A DNA stretch of 47,207 nt from Nitrospiraceae bacterium. Its GTDB lineage: Bacteria; Nitrospirota; Thermodesulfovibrionia; UBA6902. The notes below the pieces were generated by a model. It saw only the letters and a program-made list of their open reading frames with translations, had not been told where the DNA came from and did no database searches. The position numbers were made by a program, and so were the translations under genes. The stretch lies in NCBI GenBank assembly GCA_003599505.1, contig QZKO01000017.1, positions 1 through 47,207 on the forward strand. Reading direction: 5' to 3'. Shown piece by piece: positions 26,471 to 35,068 of this stretch; position 1 is the first letter of the stretch; each line of letters opens with the position of its first letter.

Positions 26471-26585
26471 GCAAATTGATCGAACCGGGATCAATACTCC
26501 GGATTGGCAGCTTTCACAGATGATAGAAAAATTTCCTATGATAAGGTATCATATTTATAACTTTTTAAACCCTGAGAGGTATCCC

Positions 26586-27041
26586 GTGGTACGTCAGATG
26601 AAAATCGAAGGACTGCTGTTTGATCCGAGAAGCAATATGTATATACTGCTTCTTAAAGAAATAGACGGCAATAATACTTTGCCGATCTGGATAGGCAAGC
26701 CCGAGGCGGACTCAATAGCCCTCGCGCTCGGGAAGATAGTCACGCCCCGCCCCCTTACGCACGACCTTATCAAGAACGTCATTCACGGCATGAAAATGAA
26801 GGTGACAAAGATAGTCATCACGGAGATCGTCGACAACACGTATTATGCCGGGATTTATGTCGACAAAGGCGACGGCTCGGAAATCTCGATCGACTCAAGA
26901 CCCAGCGACGCGATAGCCGTAGCGATCAGGATAAACGCCCCGATATTCGTGGACGAACATGTTATCGAGCACAGGAACAACGACGAGCTCGAAGACTGGC
27001 TGGAGAAACTGAAACCGGAAGACTTCGGCAATATCATGTGA
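26586..27041 (+). CDS. Bifunctional nuclease family protein (DUF151/BFN)
   Basis: A 151-aa protein dominated by the BFN domain: MKIEGLLFDPRSNMYILLLKE, LPIWIGKPEADSIALAL and LTHDLIKNVI, then DSRPSDAIAVAIRINAPIFV near the C-terminus. Plant and bacterial relatives have been reported as DNases/RNases, but many are unstudied. The start is set at GTG 26586, because GAGAGG stands six bases upstream. The in-frame ATG at 26598 is too far from that site, and longer readings run back into the decayed region. The gene is separated from recO by one base, so the two are an operon, possibly for DNA repair. Confidence 0.85.
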   Translation: MVRQMKIEGLLFDPRSNMYILLLKEIDGNNTLPIWIGKPEADSIALALGKIVTPRPLTHDLIKNVIHGMKMKVTKIVITEIVDNTYYAGIYVDKGDGSEISIDSRPSDAIAVAIRINAPIFVDEHVIEHRNNDELEDWLEKLKPEDFGNIM

Positions 27042-27042
27042 T

Positions 27043-27795
27043 GTGCTGACGAGAACGGAAGGCATAGTCCTCAGGACGCAGAAATACGGCGAAGCCGACC
27101 TCATAGCGACCTATCTGACTTCCGACAGGGGAATAATAAAGGCCTTCGCGAAAAGCCCGAGAAAAACCGGCAGCAGGTTCGGCAGCAGCCTCGAACCGCT
27201 GACCCACGCAAGAATATCCCTCTGGGGGAAAGAACAGGCGTCGCTGCCTAAAATCACCCAGTCCGACATCATCAATTCCTTTCACCGGATAAGAGAAAGC
27301 TTCCAGGACTTCATCAGCGCGTCAAGGCTCGTAGAGATACTGATCTCCCTCGTCCCGGAGGGAATTCCGAATAAGCGGCTGTTCTCCTTCTTCCTCAACA
27401 TACTGCATGCCGTCAGGTCTTCGGAGCAGGAGTCGAAAGATACGCTGCACCTCATAACCCTGGTCCGTCTTCTTGCCGCGGTAGGCTATGCCCCCGGGCT
27501 TGAAGGATGCGGGAAGTGCGGGGAGCGGAGCCTGGTTTTTTATCCCGACTCGGGGACCACGCTCTGCGGCAGGTGCGCGGGCCCGAAAACCGGCGCGGCA
27601 AAACCTCACATGCGGATTCACGACAATACCATACGCTTTTATACTCACAGCATCGAATGGCCGGTCCATATCTCGGACCGCCTCAAACCGGGCAGGGAAA
27701 TACTCGCCGAATTGTCCCTTCTGCTTGATAAACATATCACCTACCTGCTCAGCAGGAAGCTTATGTCTTCTGAATTTTCAGCGGGGACAAAGTGA
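27043..27795 (+). CDS. recO: DNA repair protein RecO
   Basis: A 250-aa RecFOR-pathway protein that anneals DNA and helps load RecA on SSB-coated single strands. The OB-fold N-terminus begins LTRTEGIVLRTQKYGEADLIATYLT, the standard RecO opening. A four-cysteine zinc finger is present at about residues 151-182 (CGKCGERSLVFYPDSG...LCGRC). The C-terminal helices follow. The start is GTG at 27043, one base past the bifunctional nuclease stop, so translation is coupled. Length is typical. Confidence 0.95.
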   Translation: MLTRTEGIVLRTQKYGEADLIATYLTSDRGIIKAFAKSPRKTGSRFGSSLEPLTHARISLWGKEQASLPKITQSDIINSFHRIRESFQDFISASRLVEILISLVPEGIPNKRLFSFFLNILHAVRSSEQESKDTLHLITLVRLLAAVGYAPGLEGCGKCGERSLVFYPDSGTTLCGRCAGPKTGAAKPHMRIHDNTIRFYTHSIEWPVHISDRLKPGREILAELSLLLDKHITYLLSRKLMSSEFSAGTK

Positions 27796-27816
27796 TTTCT
27801 TCGGACTGATTTATCT

Positions 27817-28851
27817 TCACGCTTCTTCCGTGTACATGTCAAAAAGGGAAAGGCAGAGCGCGGCAATCAGGGGCCCGAGAATAAACCCGAGGAACCCCAG
27901 AAACTTTATGCCGCCGAGGACGCTGAAAAAAACGAGGAGTGTATGGATCTTTGTCTTGCCCCCTATAATCAGCGGCTTCAGGATATTGTCCACGCTGCTT
28001 ATAATCAACGCGCCGAAAAGGAAGAGGCCGGTCCCCTTGCCGTAGCTTCCGGTAAGGACTAAAATGACGGACGCGGGGCCCCATATAAGGAATGTGCCGA
28101 CCAGGGGGAGAAATGATAAAATTGCCATGACCGTCCCCCAGAATACCGGCGATGAAATCCCCAGCGCCCAGAAAGCGGCCCCGCCAAGGGCCCCCTGGGC
28201 CACGCCCACTGAAAGCTGTCCGTATACTGCCGCTATTACGGTCTCCTTGACGCGCTCCGTCAGCCTTGCCTTCTGTTCTTCGGAAAAAGGGAGAAGCTTT
28301 TTAAGATATTCAGTCAGGGTCTCCCCGTCTTTGAGGAAATAATAGATCGTCAGACACATAATAATAAAATTAAACGCCAGGATAACCGCGTTTTTAAAAA
28401 AATCCGATACATGTTTGACAATATATTCTCCTGCTCCCTTCAGCGTGCTGACTATGCCCTCCTGGAGGTTGAAATCCTGCAGGACCCTGTATGAAGACAA
28501 CTGCCCGACCAGCTTTTGAAGAAAAGGATGAGACTGAATATTCGTAAGGGTCTCGATGCCCTCTTTTTCAATCGCGCTGTATATGTCGGTAATCTCTCCT
28601 GCGAGAGAGCTTATAATAAAAGAGAACGGTCCGAAGATGACAATCAGGATTATCAGGAGGGTAGAGAGGGAGGCTATCCATGACCGTCTGATAAATCTGA
28701 GAAATAACCTGTACACCGGATAAAAAGTAATGCTCATCACCATGGCCCACGCAATGGTCACAAGGAACGGGCTCATGACTTTGTAGAAAAGGTAAAAGAA
28801 GAGCAAGACGATCGCGAGATAAATTGTTGCTGAAAGACGCTCAGTTTGCAT
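27817..28851 (-). CDS. AI-2E family transporter (PerM/YdiK-like permease)
   Basis: A 344-aa integral membrane protein with about eight hydrophobic segments. The N-terminal pair (AIVLLFFYLFYKVMSPFLVTIAWAMVMS) and the central SVGVAQGALGGAAFWALGI and FLPLVGTFLIWGP segments are characteristic of the AI-2E exporter/UPF0118 family; a soluble helical insert runs from about residue 95 to 150. Members export autoinducer-2 or act as Na+/H+ antiporters, so the substrate here is open. ATG 28851 is chosen: AAGGGGCGGA stands just upstream, whereas the ATG eight codons earlier (28875) has no site. It is convergent with recO. Confidence 0.85.
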   Translation of the reverse strand: MQTERLSATIYLAIVLLFFYLFYKVMSPFLVTIAWAMVMSITFYPVYRLFLRFIRRSWIASLSTLLIILIVIFGPFSFIISSLAGEITDIYSAIEKEGIETLTNIQSHPFLQKLVGQLSSYRVLQDFNLQEGIVSTLKGAGEYIVKHVSDFFKNAVILAFNFIIMCLTIYYFLKDGETLTEYLKKLLPFSEEQKARLTERVKETVIAAVYGQLSVGVAQGALGGAAFWALGISSPVFWGTVMAILSFLPLVGTFLIWGPASVILVLTGSYGKGTGLFLFGALIISSVDNILKPLIIGGKTKIHTLLVFFSVLGGIKFLGFLGFILGPLIAALCLSLFDMYTEEA

Positions 28852-28917
28852 GGATTCCGCCCCTTTTCTGATCATGGGAATATGCCATTATACAATTTTC
28901 ATATAACAAATAAACTC

Positions 28918-30495
28918 TTATTTCAGGACCCGGCCCGGCAGGGCGCCTGTGACCTCGCCTTCGTAAACCACAGGGACGCCGTTTATGAACACGTGATGAA
29001 TGCCGCCGGGTTTATGAAACGGGTCGTTGAATTCCGCCCTGTCATTTATTTTTTCAGGATCAAAAACCACAAGATCGGCAAAGAACCCCTTCGCTATAAT
29101 CCCGCGGTCCTGAATACGGAATATTCCGGCAGGCAAAGCGGTCATTTTGTAAATCGCCTCGCTGAGCGCCAGGGTCCCGGATTCTCTCACATATTTCCCC
29201 AGCACCCTCGGGAAACTGCCGAACCCCCTCGGGTGGGGTCTCCCTTTTGCCGTAACGCCGTCAAAACTCCTCGCGCTGCTGTCGCTCCCTATAACGGTAT
29301 ACGGCTGTTTTAATATGGCCCTGAGATTGTCCTCGCTCATTGAGAAAAATATCGCCGCCACCTGCAATTCCTCTTCAACAAGGACATCGAAAAGGGCCTC
29401 CAGGACGGGTTTACCGGCAGAGTCTCCGACCAATGAAAGGCTCATTCCCTCCATCCATTTGTTCCTGTCTGAATTTACCGATGAAATCATGATCCTTTCC
29501 CAGTAAGACGGGTCCCCGTGTTCGTTGAGAATATCCTCCGCAAGCCTCTGCCTTTCGTTCACAAGGCGTTCAAGCTCCTTCTTGCGGCCCCCTTCAAAGG
29601 CCCATGAAGGAAGGACCGCGTCGAGGTCCGTGCCCGCGGCCGTATAGGGATACCTGTCGCATGTCAATGAAATGCCTTTCCCATGCGCTGTCCCGATCTT
29701 TTCAAAAACAGCGTCCAGCTTTTTCCAGTTCCTTTCCCCGCCTGTTTTCAGGTGTGATATATGCGCGCGCGCGCCGGTCCGCTCCGCTATGGTTATCACT
29801 TCATCGACCGCCTCAAGGAGCATGTCGCTTTCGCTTCTCATGTGCGTCGTGTAAATGCCGTTATATTTTTTTGCTTCACGCGCGAGGTCGATAAGCTCTG
29901 AAGTCCCGGAATAGATCCCCGGCGGATATATAAGTCCCGTCGAAAGACCTTTCGCGCCCGCGTCCATCGCGCCGGCGAGGAGCTCCCGCATTTTCTCTTT
30001 TTCAGATTCTGAAAGGGGCTTGTCCGTGTATCCCGCGGCTGACGCCCTGATATTTCCATGCCCGGCAAGTGTGATAAAGTTGACCGCGGACCCTTTTTTC
30101 CCCAGCAGGGCAAAATATTCAGGAAAGGTCTCCCACCTCTCTTTTATATCGAGTTCGTCAAGGTCTTTTTCCCGCTGTTCGAGGGCGGCCCCGTAAAGCG
30201 GCGCAGCCGACAAGCCGCAATTGCCGTTTATCTCCGTCGTTATCCCCTGGCATATCTTGCCCTCCGCCCTGCCGTCGGCAAGCAGCGTGAATTCAGAATG
30301 AGAGTGCGCGTCGATGAAGCCGGGACATACGCACAGCCCTCTCGCGTCGATAATTTTCCCTGCCTGTCTATCAGAAAAGTCCCCTATCCCGACGATGCGG
30401 TCTCCAGCGACCGCTATATCGGCTTCAACGGGCGCGGTGTCCTTTCCGGCGCCGTTTATGATAAAACCGTTTTTGATTAAATAGTCGATAGTCAA
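28918..30495 (-). CDS. N-acyl-D-amino-acid deacylase family amidohydrolase
   Basis: A 525-aa amidohydrolase of the D-aminoacylase/dihydroorotase-like group. It begins TIDYLIKNGFIINGAG, has the metal-binding PGFIDAHSHSE (HxH), ITTEINGNCGLS (Cys replacing a Lys ligand, as in D-aminoacylases), YTTHMRSE, and AHISHLKTGG, and ends with a composite beta domain (GFFADLVVFDPEKI...VFINGVPVV). Such enzymes remove the acyl group from N-acyl-D-amino acids using Zn2+. TTG at 30495 is favoured, since the family starts at this point; a TTG at 30540 would overlap the amidase gene by 32 bases. Lying behind a MurNAc-L-Ala amidase, it may help recycle D-amino acids from cell wall fragments. Confidence 0.88.
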   Translation of the reverse strand: MTIDYLIKNGFIINGAGKDTAPVEADIAVAGDRIVGIGDFSDRQAGKIIDARGLCVCPGFIDAHSHSEFTLLADGRAEGKICQGITTEINGNCGLSAAPLYGAALEQREKDLDELDIKERWETFPEYFALLGKKGSAVNFITLAGHGNIRASAAGYTDKPLSESEKEKMRELLAGAMDAGAKGLSTGLIYPPGIYSGTSELIDLAREAKKYNGIYTTHMRSESDMLLEAVDEVITIAERTGARAHISHLKTGGERNWKKLDAVFEKIGTAHGKGISLTCDRYPYTAAGTDLDAVLPSWAFEGGRKKELERLVNERQRLAEDILNEHGDPSYWERIMISSVNSDRNKWMEGMSLSLVGDSAGKPVLEALFDVLVEEELQVAAIFFSMSEDNLRAILKQPYTVIGSDSSARSFDGVTAKGRPHPRGFGSFPRVLGKYVRESGTLALSEAIYKMTALPAGIFRIQDRGIIAKGFFADLVVFDPEKINDRAEFNDPFHKPGGIHHVFINGVPVVYEGEVTGALPGRVLK

Positions 30496-30508
30496 GCTAT
30501 GCCGCGCG

Positions 30509-31663
30509 TTAAGGGGCCTCGCCCGTTCTCCCGGCAACAAGCGTCGACCGGGTCATGTAGGAATCGATCCCCGAGGCAATCGCCCCGGCTATTTTATTCC
30601 TGTATTTTTCGCTTGCGAGTCTTTTCTCCTCTTCCCGGTTGCTGATAAAGGCTATTTCAACGAGGACCGAGGGCATCTCCGCCCCCACGAGCACATAAAA
30701 CATGGCATATTTTACGCCGAGGTCTTCAACCCCGCTGTAAGACTCTTTCAGCGCGCTGACCATGGCATTCTGTACAGTTGAAGCAAGTTTCATCGACTCT
30801 TCGTTCTTGTTCTTCCTGGCAAGGTCTTCAAGTATCATCTGCAGGTCGCCCTGCATCTGTTCCATTTTCCTGAAAGATATCTTATTCTCCCGCGCCGCGA
30901 CCCTCAGGGCATCCTTATCATTGGTCCAGTTCAGGAAATAGGTTTCTATGCCCCTTGTATTTTTCCTGGGGCTCGCGTTGGCGTGGACCGAGATAAAAAG
31001 GTCCGCCTTTTTTGAATTGGCTATCTCCGTCCTTTCATTAAGGGGAATAAACACATCCTTATCGCGCGTATATATGATTTCCACGCCCGGCTTCTCCGCC
31101 AGGATGCTGCCGAGTCTTTTCCCGACGGAGAGAACAACGTCTTTTTCCATGAGGCCGCCCGGACCTATTGCTCCGGGGTCTTCCCCGCCGTGCCCGGGGT
31201 CTATCACGATCCTCGTTTTCCTGTCGATGTCCCGCTTAACGGCCCTGTCCTCTTTCATTGGAGGAGAAACATCACTGCCGGAGGCGTGGACGTCAATAAC
31301 GAGCCTGTGAGGGTTTTCCAGCATAAAGGCATAATAATTTCCGGACCTGCCGACATCGAGGACAATCCGCACGGTGTCTTTGTTGAACTGGGAAGCCCGC
31401 ACCTTTTTCAGAACGCCGTCTTCCATTGAAATTGACGATGACGGCCGTCCGGAGAGAACACAGTTTTTCAGGTCGAAATAGATACGGTCGGGATTGGCGA
31501 GTCTGTTTTGCGTGATTTCCACCGCGCCGTCCATATCGACGACGACCCTTGTGTGACTGTTATAGGATTTGGCGCGGAACCCTTTGACCGACGTATGCTT
31601 TACTGCGTGGATGTAACCCGTAAAAAGAAGAAATATGAAAGGCAGTAATAAAGCCTTTTTCAT
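30509..31663 (-). CDS. amiC: N-acetylmuramoyl-L-alanine amidase with AMIN domain (AmiC-like)
   Basis: A 384-aa exported enzyme that cleaves the bond between MurNAc and L-Ala in peptidoglycan, usually during cell separation. A signal peptide (first about 20 residues) is followed by an AMIN targeting domain (about 25-130; RVVVDMDGAVEI, VRIVLDVG) and an Amidase_3 zinc domain (150-365). Zn ligands appear in IDPGHGGEDPGAIG (His, Glu), LFISVHANA (His), and the catalytic Glu in PSVLVEIAFISN. It is upstream of the deacylase gene, 13 bases apart with the TTG start chosen there. No Shine-Dalgarno is evident before the ATG at 31663. Confidence 0.93.
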   Translation of the reverse strand: MKKALLLPFIFLLFTGYIHAVKHTSVKGFRAKSYNSHTRVVVDMDGAVEITQNRLANPDRIYFDLKNCVLSGRPSSSISMEDGVLKKVRASQFNKDTVRIVLDVGRSGNYYAFMLENPHRLVIDVHASGSDVSPPMKEDRAVKRDIDRKTRIVIDPGHGGEDPGAIGPGGLMEKDVVLSVGKRLGSILAEKPGVEIIYTRDKDVFIPLNERTEIANSKKADLFISVHANASPRKNTRGIETYFLNWTNDKDALRVAARENKISFRKMEQMQGDLQMILEDLARKNKNEESMKLASTVQNAMVSALKESYSGVEDLGVKYAMFYVLVGAEMPSVLVEIAFISNREEEKRLASEKYRNKIAGAIASGIDSYMTRSTLVAGRTGEAP

Positions 31664-31875
31664 GTTATATTTTTTAAATTAAATATACCTGAAATGTCAA
31701 CAGGCAAGCTTTATTACACCTCATCCCATAACGTTATTAATGACGTATCAGAGTTCATAAATGCGGCGACCGCTTTTATATGTTTACATTTAAGCGGGTT
31801 TGATTTTATTTTATTCAACCCGATAAGTCAATAAGGATACCCCGGCAGGTGAGGATGCGGCATGGCTGGACGCAA

Positions 31876-32070
31876 TTATTGCGGGCCCTGTCCCGGCAGC
31901 CAGCCCGCCTCATACCCTACTTCATAGTTACTGTGAAAACTCTGAAACAGTTGGGGATACCCCTCGATCAGTTCTTCCATGAGCCTGTTTTTCTCTTTGA
32001 TTGAAAGCTCGGTAAAAAAAGGAGATTCATCAAGAACAGATGAAAGAAAATCCCGTTTCGCAAATCTCAT
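31876..32070 (-). CDS. Small conserved-looking soluble protein, 64 aa, unknown
   Basis: Supported mainly by an excellent ribosome binding site (AAAGGAGG, six bases before the ATG at 32070). The product is acidic and helical (SIKEKNRLMEELIEGYPQLF) and ends in GYEAGWLPGQGPQ. It has no signal or membrane segment and no motif that I recognise. It stands alone between the amidase gene and the sigma54 activator on the same strand. The flanking gaps (31664-31875 and 32071-32332) hold no other gene; the second contains the REP-like copy at 32255. Confidence 0.6.
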   Translation of the reverse strand: MRFAKRDFLSSVLDESPFFTELSIKEKNRLMEELIEGYPQLFQSFHSNYEVGYEAGWLPGQGPQ

Positions 32071-32254
32071 TATTACCTCCTTTCAATTTTCTAGCAAGCA
32101 GCATGCCTATATAATTATCTCAAATTATCAACGTATTACAGATTTGTATTTCATGGAAAACTTAGACTGAGTGTAAATTTAATTTACATTCACGGGTTTT
32201 ATTTTACACTTTGCTGATTGGTTGGCAGAATAGTAGTATCTGTGAGGATACTGG

Positions 32255-32280
32255 ATTCCCGCTTAAAGGACTGCGGGAAT
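32255..32280. repeat. REP-like hairpin, copy 2 (ATTCCCGC / GCGGGAAT)
   Basis: Perfect 8-bp arms around TTAAAGGACT, preceded by CTGG and followed by GACGG. It matches copy 1 at 7226-7250 in loop and flanks but has different, still complementary, stem bases. It lies between the sigma54 activator and the 64-aa gene. Confidence 0.75.
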
Positions 32281-32332
32281 GACGGCAAGTTTGCTTTTCA
32301 CAGGAAAGCCTGCAGCAACAATAATTTATTGC

Positions 32333-33799
32333 TTAAATATTATATTTTTTCCTGAGAGTGTAAACAGAGGGCCTGCTTATTCCGAGGACCCTCGCGACCC
32401 TGGAAATATTATTGTTGCAGTGTTTCAATGCCTCCAGGAGCTTCTGTTTTTCAATAGTGTATCTGACTTCTTTCAGGGAGGTAACCTCTTCAATTTTCAA
32501 TGCGGACGCTGCCAGGTCAAGGTCGGCCGGCGTTATAACGGATTCCCTGGACAAGACCACCGCCCTCCTCACCTTGTTTATAATCTCTCTCACGTTGCCC
32601 GACCAGTCATAACTCTTCACCGCGTCGATCGCTTCAGGAGAAAATGTTTTTCCGAGGTTCATTTCCTTCGAAAACCTGTTCAGGAAATATCTGGCAAGTA
32701 TCGCCTTGTCTTCTCCCCGGTCCCTTACAGGAGGAAGATGCATATTAAAAACGTCCAGCCTGTAAAACAGGTCTTTTCTGAATGTTCCACGGTTGATAGC
32801 GGCCCTGAGATCATTGTTTGTCGCGGCGATAAACCTTACATCGACCTTTCTGCCTCCGCCGGCCCCTATCCTTTCTATGATCCTGTCTTCAAGGAACCTC
32901 AGAATTTTTGACTGCAGGCCGGGAGAAAGCTCTCCTATCTCATCAAGGAATAGAGTGCCGCCGTCCGCAACTTCAAATTTCCCCGCCTTCTGTTTATACG
33001 CTCCCGTAAACGCGCCTTTCTCATACCCGAAAAGCTCCGCTTCAAGAAGGTGCTCGGGTATCGCAGCGCAATTTATCGGAACAAACGGCTTATTTCTTCT
33101 CGGGCTCCTCTCGTGGATAGCCATAGCGGTCAATTCCTTGCCCGTGCCGCTTTCGCCGCTGATCAGGACCGGTATATCCGTCGGCGCTATTTTTCTTATC
33201 ATCGAAAAGACGTTCAGCATGGCCTGGCTCGACCCTACAAACTCTTCATTTATGTCGAGGTTCTTTCCAATTTTTAATACTTCTACGTCCACGAAATTAA
33301 GGACTTTATAAATGTCCTCAATGCTGAAGGATTCGCTCTTCATGGCAAATCTTTTAAAAAAAGATTCCTTCTCATGTTCAATGATATAGTCCTGGGCCTG
33401 AAAGTTCAGGTTCCACCCGCAGTTGCCGCATTTCCTCAGCTTCTGCGTGTTTGTTTTACCGCAGTAAGGACAGGCAGGCTCGTCCGTGATATTTTCCCTG
33501 AGATAGTCCCAGAGTTTTAACTTCGCGTCCCTGTTCAGGTTATAAAACCTTGCCGCGACCCCATTATCTTCAATACGCAGGATTTCTCCAAGGATTTCGA
33601 ATTCACCGTACCGCGGGAGATCGTAACGAAGCCCTACGATTCTGTTCGCGGCGCGTGGGGGTGTGAATTCCATGTATCCCCCTCCAAGACTCAGGGATGT
33701 AAACTTCGTCGTTGTCTCCGTAAATTTTCTGTCTTCGGCCCCATCAACAACCACATTAACCGGCAAATCAACCTTACACCTGACATCCAGTCTTGACAT
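32333..33799 (-). CDS. Sigma54-dependent activator with N-terminal PilZ domain and zinc ribbon
   Basis: A 488-aa transcription factor. Residues 1-105 look like a PilZ domain (RCKVDLPVNV, then SLSLGGGYMEF in place of the D/NxSxxG signature), which in other proteins binds cyclic di-GMP. A zinc ribbon follows (C110, C113, C124, C127: CPYCGK...CGNCGW). The AAA+ core runs from about 185 to 420, with GESGTGKE (216-223), ELFGYEKGAFTGA (the sigma54-contacting GAFTGA loop, 263-268), and GTLFLDEIGE (Walker B). A Fis-type helix-turn-helix closes the protein (NNISRVARVLGISRPSVYTL). There is no receiver domain, so the signal is probably cyclic di-GMP or redox/zinc state. GAGGGGGAG precedes the ATG at 33799. 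Confidence 0.88.
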   Translation of the reverse strand: MSRLDVRCKVDLPVNVVVDGAEDRKFTETTTKFTSLSLGGGYMEFTPPRAANRIVGLRYDLPRYGEFEILGEILRIEDNGVAARFYNLNRDAKLKLWDYLRENITDEPACPYCGKTNTQKLRKCGNCGWNLNFQAQDYIIEHEKESFFKRFAMKSESFSIEDIYKVLNFVDVEVLKIGKNLDINEEFVGSSQAMLNVFSMIRKIAPTDIPVLISGESGTGKELTAMAIHERSPRRNKPFVPINCAAIPEHLLEAELFGYEKGAFTGAYKQKAGKFEVADGGTLFLDEIGELSPGLQSKILRFLEDRIIERIGAGGGRKVDVRFIAATNNDLRAAINRGTFRKDLFYRLDVFNMHLPPVRDRGEDKAILARYFLNRFSKEMNLGKTFSPEAIDAVKSYDWSGNVREIINKVRRAVVLSRESVITPADLDLAASALKIEEVTSLKEVRYTIEKQKLLEALKHCNNNISRVARVLGISRPSVYTLRKKYNI

Positions 33800-33930
33800 G
33801 TGCTCCCCCTCTTACAAAAGATATTCAACTGACTGTTTTTATGTTAAAAAGATACATCACAATAACATATAAATATGTCCTTGTCAATATTTTTTACACA
33901 TACGTTTATAACGTCTTTTTATTGAACTCT

Positions 33931-34085
33931 AAAAAGCAGTTAGCCACAGATGAACACAGATAAGCACAGATAAAATAAAAAACATATTTATTTAATGCAG
34001 CACCCAAAAGGTAAACCATGAACTGCTTTCAACTCATTAAAAATCCGTGTCAATCTGCGTAGATCAGCGGCTAATTGCTGTTTTC
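33931..34085. repeat. MITE-like element with about 40-bp imperfect terminal inverted repeats
   Basis: The 500-base gap before the DUF1858 gene contains AAAAAGCAGTTAGCCACAGA at 33931, extending with TGAACACAGATAAGCACAGAT. Its imperfect reverse complement stands at 34041-34085 (ATCTGCGTAGATCAGCGGCT then AATTGCTGTTTTC). About 70 A/T-rich bases lie between. It has no coding capacity. This GCCACAGATxAACACAGAT type of sequence is common as intergenic repeats in environmental genomes. The rest of 33800-34295 shows no gene. Confidence 0.7.
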
Positions 34086-34295
34086 AGGATTAACTATCAA
34101 TGGCAAGGCATTGATGGGTTGCGGGTCGGGAAGCGCAGGCAGGGCCGGAGAAAAATTCAGTGCGAGGCATGAATAAGGACAGGAAGGCATTTTACGCATA
34201 CATACATCGACTTGCCTTTATATTGACATAAAAGCAGGACGACATCTTTACTCGTAATGCCGCAATTCAGGCACTTATAATCCATCACCGGCTCT

Positions 34296-34502
34296 CTATA
34301 AAAGTTTTTTAATCTCATTTACAATAGTTTCGGGGTCCATGTTATGCATGGCCGAGCCGAACGCTATTGTTTCCATGTTGATTCCCGGACATGTAAAACA
34401 GCCTGAACCGAAATATTTCTCTATCACCTGCCTTGCTCCGGGCACTGTTTTAATCACGTCTCCTATTATTGAATCTTTCGTGACTTCTACCTGTGTTGTC
34501 AT
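34296..34502 (-). CDS. DUF1858 small protein with CxxC (hybrid-cluster-associated type)
   Basis: A 68-aa soluble protein. The sequence around C35-F-T-C38 (GSGCFTCPGINMETIAFGSAMHNMDPE) is the DUF1858 signature, found free-standing or fused to hybrid-cluster (prismane) and Fe-S/redox proteins. The paired cysteines suggest a disulfide or metal site. ATG 34502 is chosen over a start five codons earlier, because GGAGGG stands eight bases before it. It is the last of three minus-strand genes with the heme-copper-oxidase-like and Nfu genes, pointing to nitric oxide or Fe-S chemistry, but no direct partner is known here. Confidence 0.85.
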   Translation of the reverse strand: MTTQVEVTKDSIIGDVIKTVPGARQVIEKYFGSGCFTCPGINMETIAFGSAMHNMDPETIVNEIKKLL

Positions 34503-34570
34503 TTTTATACCCTCCATGAATTTACATTAAACCGGAAAACAAATACGCGCCATGATGTTTATCATATATC

Positions 34571-34660
34571 GGCAAAAGGCTAAGGGCCAAGGGCAAAAGG
34601 TTATAGACAACGAGCGGGCAACTATTCCCTTTAGCCTTACGCCCTTTGCCTTTGGCCTTT
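34571..34660. repeat. Inverted repeat of GGCAAAAGGCTAAGGG type
   Basis: Left arm GGCAAAAGGCTAAGGGCCAA at 34571 (continuing GGGCAAAAGG), and right arm, roughly complementary, at 34628-34660 (CCCTTTAGCCTTACGCCCTT then TGCCTTTGGCCTT). The spacer is 27 bases. It stands directly after the heme-copper-oxidase-like stop codon and before the DUF1858 gene, so the RNA could fold into a long hairpin between them. The same motif occurs at 11327. Confidence 0.65.
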
Positions 34661-35049
34661 TAAACAGCCTTTATTGTTTTCAATATATTGACTGCGAACA
34701 AGACCACCGCCGCGAATGAAAGCAGAGCCGATATAATCAATAAAGATTCCGCCCTGCCGGTCTGAAGCGTCCAGCCCGCGGCCATTCCGATTAATCCGGC
34801 GTTCGCCAGCCAGAACTGCGCGTGCATGATCCCCGGACTGTATATGTTCCTTCCGCTGAATTTCGGCAATATATGATACCCTACTCCATAAATCATCATC
34901 GACATAAAACCGAGCAGGTTAAGGTGGGCATGCGCTGTTACATAGCGGCCCGACGTCTCCGGGTCCAGTATCATAATAAAACCGATAACGGCCCCGGCCA
35001 CAAAATAAACAATACTCATCCTCAGATACCAGACAACTATTTTTTCCAT
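34660..35049 (-). CDS. Four-helix heme-copper oxidase subunit I-like membrane protein
   Basis: A 129-aa protein with four hydrophobic helices (about 8-28, 42-60, 76-95, 101-122). The second holds TAHAHLNLLGFMSMMIYGVGYHILPKF, with H40, H42 and H59. It resembles a fragment of the CcoN/NorB fold, in which a comparable histidine binds low-spin heme. Short stand-alone relatives occur in bacteria that meet nitric oxide, but their role is unproven. The remaining eight helices and the binuclear centre ligands are missing, so it is not an oxidase by itself. It lies between the Nfu and DUF1858 genes on the same strand. Confidence 0.75.
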   Translation of the reverse strand: MEKIVVWYLRMSIVYFVAGAVIGFIMILDPETSGRYVTAHAHLNLLGFMSMMIYGVGYHILPKFSGRNIYSPGIMHAQFWLANAGLIGMAAGWTLQTGRAESLLIISALLSFAAVVLFAVNILKTIKAV

Positions 35050-35068
35050 GTTATAACCCCGTCAACAA

